Position numbers and translations under genes: made by a program. Shown here in pieces: positions 16,982-26,067 of a stretch of 64,000 nucleotides of DNA. The notes below the pieces were generated by a model. That model was not told the DNA's origin. It searched no databases and saw only the letters and a list, made by a program, of their open reading frames with translations. This stretch comes from Pelagihabitans pacificus (GTDB taxonomy: Bacteria > Bacteroidota > Bacteroidia > Flavobacteriales > Flavobacteriaceae). The number at the start of each line of letters is the position of its first letter. The first letter of the stretch is position 1. The stretch covers positions 306,642 through 370,641 of the forward strand of contig NZ_VIKU02000005.1 of NCBI RefSeq assembly GCF_009371985.2. Direction: 5' to 3'.

Positions 16982-17845
16982 TTAGACATTGGCCGCAAAG
17001 GCCCCGTATTTCAGCAGGGCCACGAAAACGACACCACCGATGAGATTTCCTGTCAGGGCAGTGATTTCAAAACCGGCATAATCGCTCCATTGCAGATCTC
17101 CGGTAAGCAATACCCCTGAAAAGACTTCAATGCTGCCCACGATGCTGTGATGTAGCCCTGCCAAACCGATTACCAATGTTATCAGGTATATCAAAATAAT
17201 TTGACTGGAAGAACTTTTTACGGACGAAACCGACCATGACAAAAGTCCCATCAGCCATCCTGCGAGCACGGCACTGCCAAATATGGTCAATAGATCGTAG
17301 TGCGCAACATGCTTTGCCACGGCTATGATAGACGAGGTGGAGATAATGCCCAGGGCCGGACCTATCCAAAGCAGGAATAGTGAAATAAGGAAGCCCCCTA
17401 ATAAGTTCCCTACAATAACAACACCCCAGAGCGCCAATAACTCTTGAATCCCGTATTTACCGTGCAACACGGGCAGGGATAACAAACTGGTTTGCTCGGT
17501 AAACAAGACCGATTTTCCCATAACGACCAGAATGAAACCGATCGGGTAGGCGAAAGCGCAGATAAAGAAGACCGTTTCAGAATCGTAGGAAGCGCTAAAA
17601 AAAGTGTGAAAAATGGCCACCAACATAAAACTGAAGCCAATCTCGAGCCCCGCGGAAAGGGAACTTAGGAACGTACCCAATTTCTGGTCCTTGAAGCGCG
17701 CCAGCCCCTCACAAAGCTGCTCTACCAGAACCGCCTCATGACCCTTATGGTCTTGTTGCTCGGAGGCGATTTCCGTAACCGCTTTTTCAATCTTATCTTT
17801 TTTATCGGTCATATGAAGACAAGGTATTACTTTTTCCAAAGACAC
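16982..17845 (-). CDS. Formate/nitrite transporter (FNT) family channel
   Basis: About 287 residues (or 276 if the ATG at 17812 is used). Six hydrophobic helices are visible, with a charged cytosolic N-terminus, GKSVLFTEQTSLLSLPVL and GNLLGGF resembling the FNT pore segments. These pentameric channels pass formate, nitrite or similar small anions; the substrate here is unknown. It starts 24 bases after an AraC regulator and is followed by the BLUF gene, so the three may form an operon. Confidence 0.85.
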   Translation of the reverse strand: MSLEKVIPCLHMTDKKDKIEKAVTEIASEQQDHKGHEAVLVEQLCEGLARFKDQKLGTFLSSLSAGLEIGFSFMLVAIFHTFFSASYDSETVFFICAFAYPIGFILVVMGKSVLFTEQTSLLSLPVLHGKYGIQELLALWGVVIVGNLLGGFLISLFLLWIGPALGIISTSSIIAVAKHVAHYDLLTIFGSAVLAGWLMGLLSWSVSSVKSSSSQIILIYLITLVIGLAGLHHSIVGSIEVFSGVLLTGDLQWSDYAGFEITALTGNLIGGVVFVALLKYGAFAANV

Positions 17846-17869
17846 CCACCCTATGGTACGAACTTATTT

Positions 17870-18925
17870 CTAATGATTTTCAGTAATCAGTACCTGTCCA
17901 GGGGCTATCCCCGTACTGTAAACCCTGTTCTTATACATTTTGGGACTACATCGATATTTCGCCTTAAAAATCTTGCAAAAATAGCTTCTACTCGTAAAGC
18001 CGATGGAATACACTACTTCCGATACATTCATTTCGGTGGTTCGTATCAAATACTCGGCCCGTACGAGTCGGCAGTCCCTTACATACTCCCCAATCGTCAT
18101 GTCGTAGATGAATTTGAAACCCTGTTGTAGTTTAGCGGCTGACAGTCCCGAGCGTCGACACAAACCATCGACCGAGTGCTGTACTTCAGGATAATTCTTG
18201 ACAAAGTCGCCTATTTCGCTTACAATCCTTAACGCACTTTTCGAAAGCGTGCTACTTGCTTGCAGACCATGTTGCAATTCTATATTGAACTGTTCGATCT
18301 GTTTCGCCAGTATCAAATGGCAAATTCCCTCAAATTGCATCAGGGTAGAGACATCGTTCGCGTATTTGGCATTTTCCATAAGCTTAATGAGTTCGCCGAT
18401 TTCAAGGTTCAATCGCCCTAGGTGAAAATATCCCTCATTGCTATCGATAGTGTCGATCAGCGCTAAGGTCTTTGCATCGAATCCATCGGTATCCCCTTGG
18501 AACTTTTTGATATAGCTATCTTTCTCCAGACGTATGAGATTAAGGATCATGCGTTCATCCTTACGTATCAATAGTTCACTAGCGGTATCCTTTTTATTCG
18601 AAACAACGGCGGTCTGTAACTCTTCCAACTTGGCAATGACATCGTGGCCGTCGAACTTATGAAAGCAATTACCGCGAAAGCAATAGAGAAAATAAATCAT
18701 GTTACTGGTAGCCAGTTCCAATCGCATCGAGATATCCCTATTGATAAGAATATCGAACTCCATCGCAATAAGTCCTTTGTCGAAGCACACACATCGTACC
18801 TCCCCAACCCCTAAAACAGGAGCTATCTTCAATACCTGAATACCATTTTCGTAAACTACTTCCCCGTCCAACGACCTGCTCAGACGTCTTAATTCCTGTA
18901 ATGCCCTTTTTTTTCTTGTTTCCAT
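17870..18925 (-). CDS. AraC-family transcriptional regulator (paralogue 2 of 5)
   Basis: 351 residues. The C-terminal AraC domain carries NVSEVVYSIGFTSRSYFCKI. The N-terminal sensor region resembles that of the other regulators in the window, including IYFLYCFRGNCFHKF, a cysteine-bearing version of the shared FCLEG segment. First gene of the probable AraC-FNT channel-BLUF unit. Confidence 0.88.
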   Translation of the reverse strand: METRKKRALQELRRLSRSLDGEVVYENGIQVLKIAPVLGVGEVRCVCFDKGLIAMEFDILINRDISMRLELATSNMIYFLYCFRGNCFHKFDGHDVIAKLEELQTAVVSNKKDTASELLIRKDERMILNLIRLEKDSYIKKFQGDTDGFDAKTLALIDTIDSNEGYFHLGRLNLEIGELIKLMENAKYANDVSTLMQFEGICHLILAKQIEQFNIELQHGLQASSTLSKSALRIVSEIGDFVKNYPEVQHSVDGLCRRSGLSAAKLQQGFKFIYDMTIGEYVRDCRLVRAEYLIRTTEMNVSEVVYSIGFTSRSYFCKIFKAKYRCSPKMYKNRVYSTGIAPGQVLITENH

Positions 18926-19145
18926 AACACCTTATTCCCATACCTGTTAAACCGTCGTCAACCGACCTCTTCAAAAGTACCGGTTATCGAAAGTATCGAT
19001 TGCCATTTTACAGGATTTGTTTAACGATATTCGGATTAATGTCGGAAATAGAATGTTAATCTTAAACAATTAATTTTTAACGGGTTATATTTTTAATGAT
19101 AAGGAACAATGACTCCTATCGGTTTTTCGTTACTTGCGTTGAATT

Positions 19146-19859
19146 ATGTACTACAAGCTCTCAAATACTGCGGAACGAATAAGAATTGAGCATCTGTTCG
19201 AGGTCACTTTTAAATATCCCCATCTGTACAGACCGGAACTCATTATCAATGGTTTGAACGAAACCAACGTGCCCATTATCACCAAGGAGGAGCCCGATAA
19301 GATCTCATTGTCGATTTGGGGCTTGCTACCCGAGGATTTTAACGACGACTGGTCCTCTTTTCAAAACCTCACCAATACCCTTAATATTGATAAAGGTAGA
19401 CTCTACAGTGATTCTTGGTGCCTAGCCGCCTTCAAAAAACGGAAATGTTTGATCGTTGTTACGGGTTTCTTTACTTCTTTCTTAAAAAATGGGCAAATAT
19501 ACCCGTATCATATAGGACTCCCCGATGGTGAACCTTTCTTTTTGGCAGGTATTTATAATCGTTTAAGCGACGGTTTCCTAACCTGTTCCCTGCTGTTAGG
19601 TCCGGCTGAAGCCCATATAACGAAGTTTCAGAATTTGGCCAACACCATGCCATTGATTATCCCGAAGGACTATTCGGAACTATGGCTTGGAGAAGATTTT
19701 GAATTAAACGAATTGACCGAACTAACGAAGTACCCAAGGAGAAACCGATTAAAGGCCAATCCTATCGCAAAAGATTTCTTTAAAAACAATATTACCTTTG
19801 ATGGTATGTTGCATCCGATGGATTATTTGGATATCCCAAAAGACGACGGTGAACTATGA
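19146..19859 (+). CDS. Degenerate SRAP (YedK/HMCES-like) protein
   Basis: 237 residues with the SRAP fold pattern: RKCLIVVTGFF, FFLAGIYN and ANTMPLIIPKD align with the family's RRCLVPADGFYEW, AGLW and RMPVIL. Active members use Cys2, an Asn, a Glu and a His to crosslink abasic sites in single-stranded DNA. Here residue 2 is Tyr, the Glu position is Thr110 and the His position is Ala165; Asn77 may remain. An in-frame stop two codons upstream of the ATG rules out a longer start. The 3' end overlaps the convergent AraC gene by six bases. Confidence 0.75.
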   Translation: MYYKLSNTAERIRIEHLFEVTFKYPHLYRPELIINGLNETNVPIITKEEPDKISLSIWGLLPEDFNDDWSSFQNLTNTLNIDKGRLYSDSWCLAAFKKRKCLIVVTGFFTSFLKNGQIYPYHIGLPDGEPFFLAGIYNRLSDGFLTCSLLLGPAEAHITKFQNLANTMPLIIPKDYSELWLGEDFELNELTELTKYPRRNRLKANPIAKDFFKNNITFDGMLHPMDYLDIPKDDGEL

Positions 19860-20879
19860 ACTTCGCCTTTTACTGGTTTTCTTATAATCGGTGGGCAAAA
19901 TAGCATACTCTTCCCAAAAAATCTTGGAAAAATAACTTCTACTCTTTATCCCGATATGGTACACGATTTCCGATACAGACATATCCGAATTCTTCAGTAG
20001 GTCGCGTGCAATTTCCAATTTAATTTGACGAACGTATTCATTTACCGACTTGGAATACAACAACCGAAATCCAAGTTGAAGTTTTTTGGGGCTCAGACCG
20101 GATTCTTCGGACAAGAGCTTAATAGTCATAGGTTCGGAAATACTGTCCACTATGAACTCACTTAACTGGTGGATTCTGCGGATATCCGATTTCGACAGCG
20201 ATTCCGGAAGTACCTCCTTACATTCAAATTCATGATGTTCCATCAGCTGCAGTGCCAAAATCAGATACAATCTTCCTTCCAGTGAAAGCGTCCGAACAAT
20301 TCCACTGTCGCGTACCGCGCCCAGCGCTTTGACCTGGTCGGCTATTTTTAGGCTATAGCTTCCAGTATGGGCATAGGGTAGGTCGGAATTTTCATCCTGA
20401 AAAACAGAAAATAGCAAATCATTTAAATAGGTGACATTGTTATTCCTTTTTTTTAGAAACTCCTTCTTTCTGATCCGTATAAAATTAATTTTCAAATTCG
20501 TGTTCGCCGGAAAAACAAATGTTTTTTTGGAAGCCCGCTTGGGGGATATGATGATATTTTGATACCGCTCCAAATCCATCATTTCCTGTTCGTCACCTTC
20601 CTGATACTGCAGGGACCCTTCGGAAATGAATATAAATTCCACAGGGGATGCTTTTGAGGTATTAAAAATAATCTTTGTGGTTTCGTTTAAGCAAATATCA
20701 CAATCCAACAACGAAACACCCCAATCGAATTCAATGCTTCGTATGAGTCCTTTCCCTTTGTTATTTTCAAACTTGAGCACCGACTCTCCCCACTGCCTAT
20801 CAAGTGTTCCTTCGAGACAATCCTTTAATTGCCGTACTATTAACTCGTCTTTGCTACTTTTAATAACAATTTCTTGCAT
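19854..20879 (-). CDS. AraC-family transcriptional regulator (paralogue 3 of 5)
   Basis: 341 residues from MQEIVIKSSKDEL; an ATG 12 codons earlier gives an unlikely extension. The C-terminal AraC domain has SVSEIVYHIGIKSRSYFSKI. The sensor region closely follows paralogue 1: GLIRSIEFDWGVSLLDCDI, KEFLKKRNNNVTYLN, then a GSYSLKIADQVKAL segment. It lies tail to tail with the SRAP-like gene and just downstream of paralogue 4. Confidence 0.88.
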   Translation of the reverse strand: MQEIVIKSSKDELIVRQLKDCLEGTLDRQWGESVLKFENNKGKGLIRSIEFDWGVSLLDCDICLNETTKIIFNTSKASPVEFIFISEGSLQYQEGDEQEMMDLERYQNIIISPKRASKKTFVFPANTNLKINFIRIRKKEFLKKRNNNVTYLNDLLFSVFQDENSDLPYAHTGSYSLKIADQVKALGAVRDSGIVRTLSLEGRLYLILALQLMEHHEFECKEVLPESLSKSDIRRIHQLSEFIVDSISEPMTIKLLSEESGLSPKKLQLGFRLLYSKSVNEYVRQIKLEIARDLLKNSDMSVSEIVYHIGIKSRSYFSKIFWEEYAILPTDYKKTSKRRSS

Positions 20880-21036
20880 GATTAAAGTCCTCCCCCTAAC
20901 TAACTGGTAGTGCAAAGAACTTATATCATGGAACAGCAGATTAACAAAATAGAAATCGAAATTAACACAAAAGAACCCATTTTATGTTGAAAGAATTTGT
21001 TAAAGTGTCAAACGAGGTCGATTTAAAATGCGATTA

Positions 21037-22083
21037 TTAGGCCGTTTTTGGTGAAGTATCTTGGGAATTGCGCACTTTGGCCATGTATTCACTAGGGCTC
21101 ATCACGTACCGTTCCTTGAAAAGTTTGGAAAAATAACTTCTGGAATTAATGCCTATTAGATACGTAATTTCGGTAATGTTCAAGTCGGAGGTCTCGATCA
21201 ATTCTTTTGCCTTTTCGATTTTGGCATTTCTGATATATTGGTTCACCGAGGAACCGTACAAGTGTTTGAAACCCGTTTGAAGGGTATTTTGATTAAGGCC
21301 GACCCTTTTGGAAAGCGAAAGTATGGTTCCAAGATTTTCCAGCTCTTTCTTGATGATCTCGGCAGCCTCCTCGATACGCTCTACGGTCGATTGCCTTAGT
21401 ATCTTACGTTTATCCGGTTCGGAAAGGTCATCAAGGTACAATCGAAGATGATGGGCCAAGATTTCATAAGCCTTTCCTTCCAGGAATACTGCCCGGGTAA
21501 AACCCAGCAATTCACATTCGATCGATTCCTCAATTGCCCTGGCAATATCGAGACTGTAATGTCCCTTATGGAAGAACAGATTAATACCGTTGACATCGCG
21601 AAAAAGTTCCTCCAGTTCGGTGTTCATTGCAGAGAGAAAATCTTCGATCTTTGTCTCGAATAGTTTTCGATTGATTTCCAGACTAAAAAAACAGACAGGC
21701 TTGTTGGCAGGTATGGTCAGAATATTGTAATGCCGTGTATTGCCGGAGAGTATGACACTTTCAAGCCGTCGGATTTCATGGCTTTCCTCTTTACCGGAAA
21801 ATTGTTGTTGAATAGCCGACTCTCGATTGAAAAGTATCTTCAACGGTTTCACTTGTGAACGACACATTTCAATCTGTATGGATTCGTTGAGTTGCACGTC
21901 CACATCGATAATCCCCACGCCATGGGAAAATGAAATGGCCTTCATATAGCCTCTTCCCTTATCCGAAGGTACATCGAAACAAATTTCGTTATTTTCTACC
22001 GCGCAGTCGGCACCCAATGTTTCCGCAAGTGCTTCCACAACGTTGCGAACATCCAAATCCTTAATTTGAATCTTATGTAACAT
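21037..22083 (-). CDS. AraC-family transcriptional regulator (paralogue 4 of 5)
   Basis: 348 residues. The C-terminal AraC domain has NITEITYLIGINSRSYFSKL. The sensor region keeps the GYMKAISFSHGVGIIDVDV version of the shared motif and an ILFNRES in place of FCLEG, so it has drifted further. A -7 element overlapped by one arm of an inverted repeat lies directly upstream, which suggests autoregulation. Confidence 0.88.
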   Translation of the reverse strand: MLHKIQIKDLDVRNVVEALAETLGADCAVENNEICFDVPSDKGRGYMKAISFSHGVGIIDVDVQLNESIQIEMCRSQVKPLKILFNRESAIQQQFSGKEESHEIRRLESVILSGNTRHYNILTIPANKPVCFFSLEINRKLFETKIEDFLSAMNTELEELFRDVNGINLFFHKGHYSLDIARAIEESIECELLGFTRAVFLEGKAYEILAHHLRLYLDDLSEPDKRKILRQSTVERIEEAAEIIKKELENLGTILSLSKRVGLNQNTLQTGFKHLYGSSVNQYIRNAKIEKAKELIETSDLNITEITYLIGINSRSYFSKLFKERYVMSPSEYMAKVRNSQDTSPKTA

Positions 22084-22105
22084 TACCTTTCATTAGTGCC
22101 GCTAC

Positions 22106-22147
22106 CAAATGTAGGGTTTTTATTTAATACCCATACGTCCTACATTT
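22106..22147 (-). promoter_or_regulatory. -7 element with flanking inverted repeat upstream of AraC paralogue 4
   Basis: AAATGTAGG (22107-22115) and CCTACATTT (22139-22147) form a perfect nine-base inverted repeat. On the minus strand the proximal arm overlaps TACATTTG (22106-22113), a full TAnnTTTG -7 match, 23 bases from the start codon. Confidence 0.55.
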
Positions 22148-22306
22148 CAAAATAACCGTGGCTTGGATAGGTTTTAGCCAGCCTTCGGCCCGTAGCAAGC
22201 GGTATTCATGTAAACGGGTCAATTATTTTCCTGTATCGACCAAGAAAACCACCGAAAAATAGGAATATTTGATTCAAAGAAGTACTAACCCTTAAAAACA
22301 AACAAT

Positions 22307-22468
22307 ATGCTACGTTGGACAATCATTTTTATCATTTTGGCAATCGTTGCCGGTATTTTCGGATTCGGAGGCATTGCTGCGGGAGCGGCGGGAATTGCCA
22401 AAGTTTTATTCTTTATCTTTATAGTACTGTTCATTATCTCTTTGATAAGAGGAAAGAAAACGGTATAA
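22307..22468 (+). CDS. DUF1328 small membrane protein (YtjA-like)
   Basis: 53 residues, starting [20 protein letters not shown] and followed by [15 protein letters not shown], the two-helix DUF1328 pattern. Inner membrane, function unknown, commonly stress-induced. 17 bases separate it from the small lipoprotein gene that follows, so the two are likely cotranscribed. Confidence 0.85.
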   Translation: MLRWTIIFIILAIVAGIFGFGGIAAGAAGIAKVLFFIFIVLFIISLIRGKKTV

Positions 22469-22485
22469 CCCTAAAATCAACACTG

Positions 22486-22692
22486 ATGAAAAAGTCTATC
22501 ACACTATTTGTAACACTTGTCGTGTCATTATTTATCCTGTCTTTATCGAGCTGCCGGGAGAAATCAACCAGCGAAAAAGTAGAGGACGGCGTAGAGGAGG
22601 TCGGCGATGAGTTGGAAGAGGCCGGGGACGAGGTCGAGGATGGAATGGAGGAAATGAAGGAAGAAGCCGAAGACGCCGTGGACGATAACTAA
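22486..22692 (+). CDS. Small acidic lipoprotein
   Basis: 68 residues. A signal peptide ends in LSLSSC, so the mature part is lipid-anchored. The rest is a very acidic heptad-like helix with repeats of the type VEEVGDELEEAGDEVEDG. Entericidin-like or Lpp-like small lipoproteins have this look; no exact family is claimed. Followed by a perfect terminator. Confidence 0.75.
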   Translation: MKKSITLFVTLVVSLFILSLSSCREKSTSEKVEDGVEEVGDELEEAGDEVEDGMEEMKEEAEDAVDDN

Positions 22693-22707
22693 TATCAAAT
22701 TGTTCCG

Positions 22708-22735
22708 AAGGGCGGGGTAGTCCGCCCTTTTTTTT
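22708..22735 (+). terminator. Rho-independent terminator
   Basis: AAGGGCGG and CCGCCCTT form a perfect eight-base-pair stem with a six-base loop and are followed by six further T. It ends the DUF1328-lipoprotein unit. Confidence 0.9.
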
Positions 22736-22741
22736 AGCAAG

Positions 22742-22879
22742 ATGGGTCGTTTTTATAAAATTTTTAAAACTAAGAAAACCCGTACAGCCCGCATAAAGGC
22801 CGCTACTGCCGTAGGAGGCTTATTCTTTTTTATCGCCTTGGCGTTTATCATCTTCGTCATTTTCAAAATCATAGGTTGA
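22742..22879 (+). CDS. Small membrane protein (45 aa)
   Basis: 45 residues: a basic N-terminus (MGRFYKIFKTKKTRTARIK) followed by one long membrane helix. Positive-inside topology is obvious. It begins seven bases after a terminator and stops 19 bases before the DUF421 gene, with which it may be cotranscribed. No family recognised. Confidence 0.55.
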   Translation: MGRFYKIFKTKKTRTARIKAATAVGGLFFFIALAFIIFVIFKIIG

Positions 22880-22898
22880 CCCCTTTAAGCAAAAGTTA

Positions 22899-23417
22899 AT
22901 GAAAGAATACCTGGGTAGTGATGTAAGCATGGTTTGGGGAATCCTCTTTTGTGCGGTGGGCATTTATGTTGCCACCGTAATCTTCACCCGGGTCGCAGGC
23001 AAGCGTAGTTTTTCCAAAATGTCGAGTTTTGATTTTGCCATGACCGTAGCTTTGGGCTCCGTCATTGCTACAACGGTGGTATCCAAATCGGTTACCTTGG
23101 TCCACGGAATTGTAGGGCTTTTTATTATTTACTTACTTCAAATGATTGCTGCACATTTAAGACGCTATAAATGGTTTAATTCGATTACGGACAACGTTCC
23201 ACTCATGTTGATGGACGGAGAGACCATTCTTTATGAGAATTTAAAAAAGTCAAAAGTCACCGAGGCAGATTTGCGCAGTAAACTTCGAGAGGCCAACGTC
23301 TTGCGATTGAGTGAGGTTAAGGCGGTTATTTTCGAATCCACGGGTGACATTTCCGTATTACATGGAAAAGAAGTTGAAAACGTGCAACCGTTCATTTTAG
23401 AAGGGGTTACCCGGTAG
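22899..23417 (+). CDS. DUF421 (YetF-like) membrane protein
   Basis: 172 residues. Membrane helices near residues 10-30, 45-62 and 66-85 precede the conserved RSFSKMSSFDFAMTVALGS and a cytosolic alpha/beta domain with PLMLMDGE. YetF-type proteins are stress-associated inner-membrane proteins of unknown mechanism. The ITDNVPLMLMDG and LRLSEVKAVIFESTGDISVL segments are typical. Confidence 0.88.
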   Translation: MKEYLGSDVSMVWGILFCAVGIYVATVIFTRVAGKRSFSKMSSFDFAMTVALGSVIATTVVSKSVTLVHGIVGLFIIYLLQMIAAHLRRYKWFNSITDNVPLMLMDGETILYENLKKSKVTEADLRSKLREANVLRLSEVKAVIFESTGDISVLHGKEVENVQPFILEGVTR

Positions 23418-23465
23418 AAAAACACCGCTGAAGCATATAGGGATACGAACAGGTATCGCTTTATC

Positions 23466-23888
23466 CTATTTCTTTTGTTTATTATAAGGCTTTTCCAAAC
23501 CTGCACTGTCCGGTTCCAAAAGACGTGTAAAATCTGAAGGATTGTGAACGGCGTGGAAATGGGTACCGACCACAGCAATGGGAAACGCCATCGCTTCCGG
23601 GTACTTTTCCAGTACTTTTAACCAGTCGTGTTCATCCATCACCACTTCATCGTTGCCATACTCTTTCTTAAAATCAGGATGTTTGGTATCTATCAGATCC
23701 GATATCCTAATGTCCAAACCTGATGCAAGCTCTGCCCACTGGGTCCCGGTTATGCTTTCTTTCGCCAAATCGATACCCATAAATGCCTTTTCGGTAGCTT
23801 TTGCATACCCAAGGGTCTGTTTCCCCAAGGAATTTCCGGAATGATAGTACAGCTTGACCTGGTTTTTGTCTTTTGATAATACGCTCAT
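23466..23888 (-). CDS. ArsC/Spx-like thioredoxin-fold protein without catalytic cysteine
   Basis: 140 residues. LYYHSGNSLGKQTLGY stands where ArsC proteins have the Cys-bearing loop, and WLKVLEKYPEAMAFPIAVVG matches the later ArsC segment. There is no cysteine anywhere in the protein, so it cannot be a thiol-dependent arsenate reductase. Function unknown; possibly a regulatory or structural relative. Confidence 0.65.
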   Translation of the reverse strand: MSVLSKDKNQVKLYYHSGNSLGKQTLGYAKATEKAFMGIDLAKESITGTQWAELASGLDIRISDLIDTKHPDFKKEYGNDEVVMDEHDWLKVLEKYPEAMAFPIAVVGTHFHAVHNPSDFTRLLEPDSAGLEKPYNKQKK

Positions 23889-24020
23889 AATCTTGCTTTT
23901 TATAAAATTATTTTAAATCGAATCAAAAGATTGACGCGTTTGGTGTACAAGGTAGCACTATCACATCAAATCATTGCAATACGATGAACAAAACCCTATC
24001 TTGGAACAGCAAAAATTCGA

Positions 24021-25442
24021 ATGCTTACTACTATCATCATTTTATACGGGGCTGCCACGGTCTGGGCCATTGTCAGCATCATCTTTCATGGTTCCCGTCC
24101 CAGCCGTTCGGTAAGTTGGGTACTCACTATTTTATTTCTCCCTCTAGTGGGACCCCTTCTTTACTATCTTTTTGGAGTTAACCGAAGGAAATTCAAGTTC
24201 TACAAGCTTCGCAGCGGCCTTAAAAGAAAGCTATACGATAAAACCTATGGCGCTTCCATGATCACCGAATTTGATGAACGCCTCGCGACCTCTAAAATAG
24301 ACAGGTTGGCCAAGATGCTGAGCAATAGTTCGCATAACGCCCCTTTTCCCGGGAATAAGGTACGAGTACTACATGCCGGAAGAAAAACCTTCGAATGTAT
24401 TTTTGACGCCATCAAGGAAGCCAAAGAGTTTATTCATGTCCAATACTACATCTTCGAAAAAGGCGAACTGCAAGATGAGTTTCATCGTCTTTTTGAAGAA
24501 AAAATAAAGGAAGGGGTCGAAATACGATTGATATACGATTCCTTGGGCAGTATGTCGTTTAAGGGAAAACTTAAAAAGCGGTTTAGGCGTATCGGGGTCG
24601 ATACCTACCCCATGATGCCGCTTCGTATAGGTAGTTTTATGTACACATTGAACTATCGCAATCATCGAAAAATAGTGGTCATCGATGGCAAGGTCGGTTT
24701 CGTGGGAGGAATGAATGTTTCCGACAAATATATCGAGGCCGAGTCGGAGTTGGGAGTTTGGGAAGACATTCACTTAAAGGTGGAGGGGCCGGCCGTAGCC
24801 AGCCTTCATCGCATTTTTATTAAAGATTACCATTTTGCCAGTCAAGAACCACCTTTGCTGCAACCCAAATACCTCCCCGAATTGGATGAGATCGGGGATG
24901 CTGTCGTTCAATTGAATGCAAGTGGTCCGGATTCCGATCAACCATCCATTTTACATCAGTACGTAGGAATGTGTCAAAGCGCGGAGAAATGTCTGCGCAT
25001 CGCCAACCCTTATTTTATTCCCGGCCCTACCTTGTTGACCGTAATAAAAATGGCCGCCTTGAGCGGGGTTCAGGTAAAATTGCTTGTTCCCAAAAAATCC
25101 GACTCCTTCTTGGCCAAATACAGTATGCATGCCAATTTCGAAGTTCTTTTGGAGGTTGGCGTAGAAATATTTCTAAGAAATGACTTTTCCCACAGCAAAC
25201 TCATCATCCTAGACGATAAGCTCTCCTCAATAGGTACGGGCAACTTCGACCATCGCAGCTTTGAGTACAACTTTGAGACCAATGCTTTGGTCTATGATCA
25301 AACCATCACGGAAGACATTATAAAAGTATTTGACAAGGAATGCGAAGAAGCCTCCCGTCTCGAATATGAGGAGTTTAAAAAAAGATCAAGGCTACAAAAA
25401 TTTAAGGAAGGTTTCGCAAAATTCTTTAGCCCGCTTTTATAA
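24021..25442 (+). CDS. cls: Cardiolipin synthase (phospholipase D family)
   Basis: 473 residues. Two N-terminal membrane helices are followed by two HKD motifs: HRKIVVIDGKVGFVGGMN in the first half and HSKLIILDDKLSSIGTGN in the second. It joins two phosphatidylglycerols to make cardiolipin at the inner membrane. The length and motif order match ClsA-type enzymes. Followed after 10 bases by a peptidase gene. Confidence 0.93.
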   Translation: MLTTIIILYGAATVWAIVSIIFHGSRPSRSVSWVLTILFLPLVGPLLYYLFGVNRRKFKFYKLRSGLKRKLYDKTYGASMITEFDERLATSKIDRLAKMLSNSSHNAPFPGNKVRVLHAGRKTFECIFDAIKEAKEFIHVQYYIFEKGELQDEFHRLFEEKIKEGVEIRLIYDSLGSMSFKGKLKKRFRRIGVDTYPMMPLRIGSFMYTLNYRNHRKIVVIDGKVGFVGGMNVSDKYIEAESELGVWEDIHLKVEGPAVASLHRIFIKDYHFASQEPPLLQPKYLPELDEIGDAVVQLNASGPDSDQPSILHQYVGMCQSAEKCLRIANPYFIPGPTLLTVIKMAALSGVQVKLLVPKKSDSFLAKYSMHANFEVLLEVGVEIFLRNDFSHSKLIILDDKLSSIGTGNFDHRSFEYNFETNALVYDQTITEDIIKVFDKECEEASRLEYEEFKKRSRLQKFKEGFAKFFSPLL

Positions 25443-25452
25443 TCCATGAATA

Positions 25453-26055
25453 ATGCGCACCCTATTTGTTCTAATACTTGCCATGACCACGATTCACGCA
25501 CAACAAAATATCCCCAAGAGCATCCGCAAAGAGGCATTATTGGCCCTATCCCATTATCCCCTATTGGAACAGACCGACATCACCTTTAAGTTCAAAAAAA
25601 AGCTACATAAATCCATTATGAAGGCCCAGCCTAAGTTTGGAGCACTTTTCAAATCGAGAAGAAAAAGAGGGTATGTGATATTAATAAGCGAAAGCTTTCA
25701 ATTGGGTGATTCGTTGTTCAGAACCAAAAACTTGGATTCCGATATCCTTATCGGGTGGTTGGGACATGAACTAGGGCACATTATGGATTACCGCAACCGA
25801 AGCAATCTGAATCTTATCGGATTTGGGATCAACTACTATTTTTCCAAACAATTTATCAAGGAAGCCGAACGTGCCGCGGATGGCTATGCGGTTGCAGCCG
25901 GCCTTGCCCCCTATATTTTAAAGGCCAAAAACTTTATTTTAAACAAGGCCGGTATCTCGAAGAAATATCGAAATCGGATCAAGGAACTTTATCTCTCGCC
26001 CGATGAAATCATGGTATTGGTGAAACAACTGGAAGAAACCAAAGAAACCGAATAA
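25453..26055 (+). CDS. Secreted M48-like zinc metallopeptidase
   Basis: 200 residues with a signal peptide (MRTLFVLILAMTTIHAQ). The zinc motif HELGH (His105, Glu106, His109) is complete and EAERAADGYAVAAG supplies the third ligand Glu. Probably a small periplasmic or surface peptidase. It starts 10 bases after the cls stop. Confidence 0.85.
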   Translation: MRTLFVLILAMTTIHAQQNIPKSIRKEALLALSHYPLLEQTDITFKFKKKLHKSIMKAQPKFGALFKSRRKRGYVILISESFQLGDSLFRTKNLDSDILIGWLGHELGHIMDYRNRSNLNLIGFGINYYFSKQFIKEAERAADGYAVAAGLAPYILKAKNFILNKAGISKKYRNRIKELYLSPDEIMVLVKQLEETKETE

Positions 26056-26067
26056 CGGTTTGGATTC

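Noticed and set aside
23466..23888. Arsenate reductase
   Set aside because: The protein has no cysteine, which the reaction needs, and no other ars gene is present.
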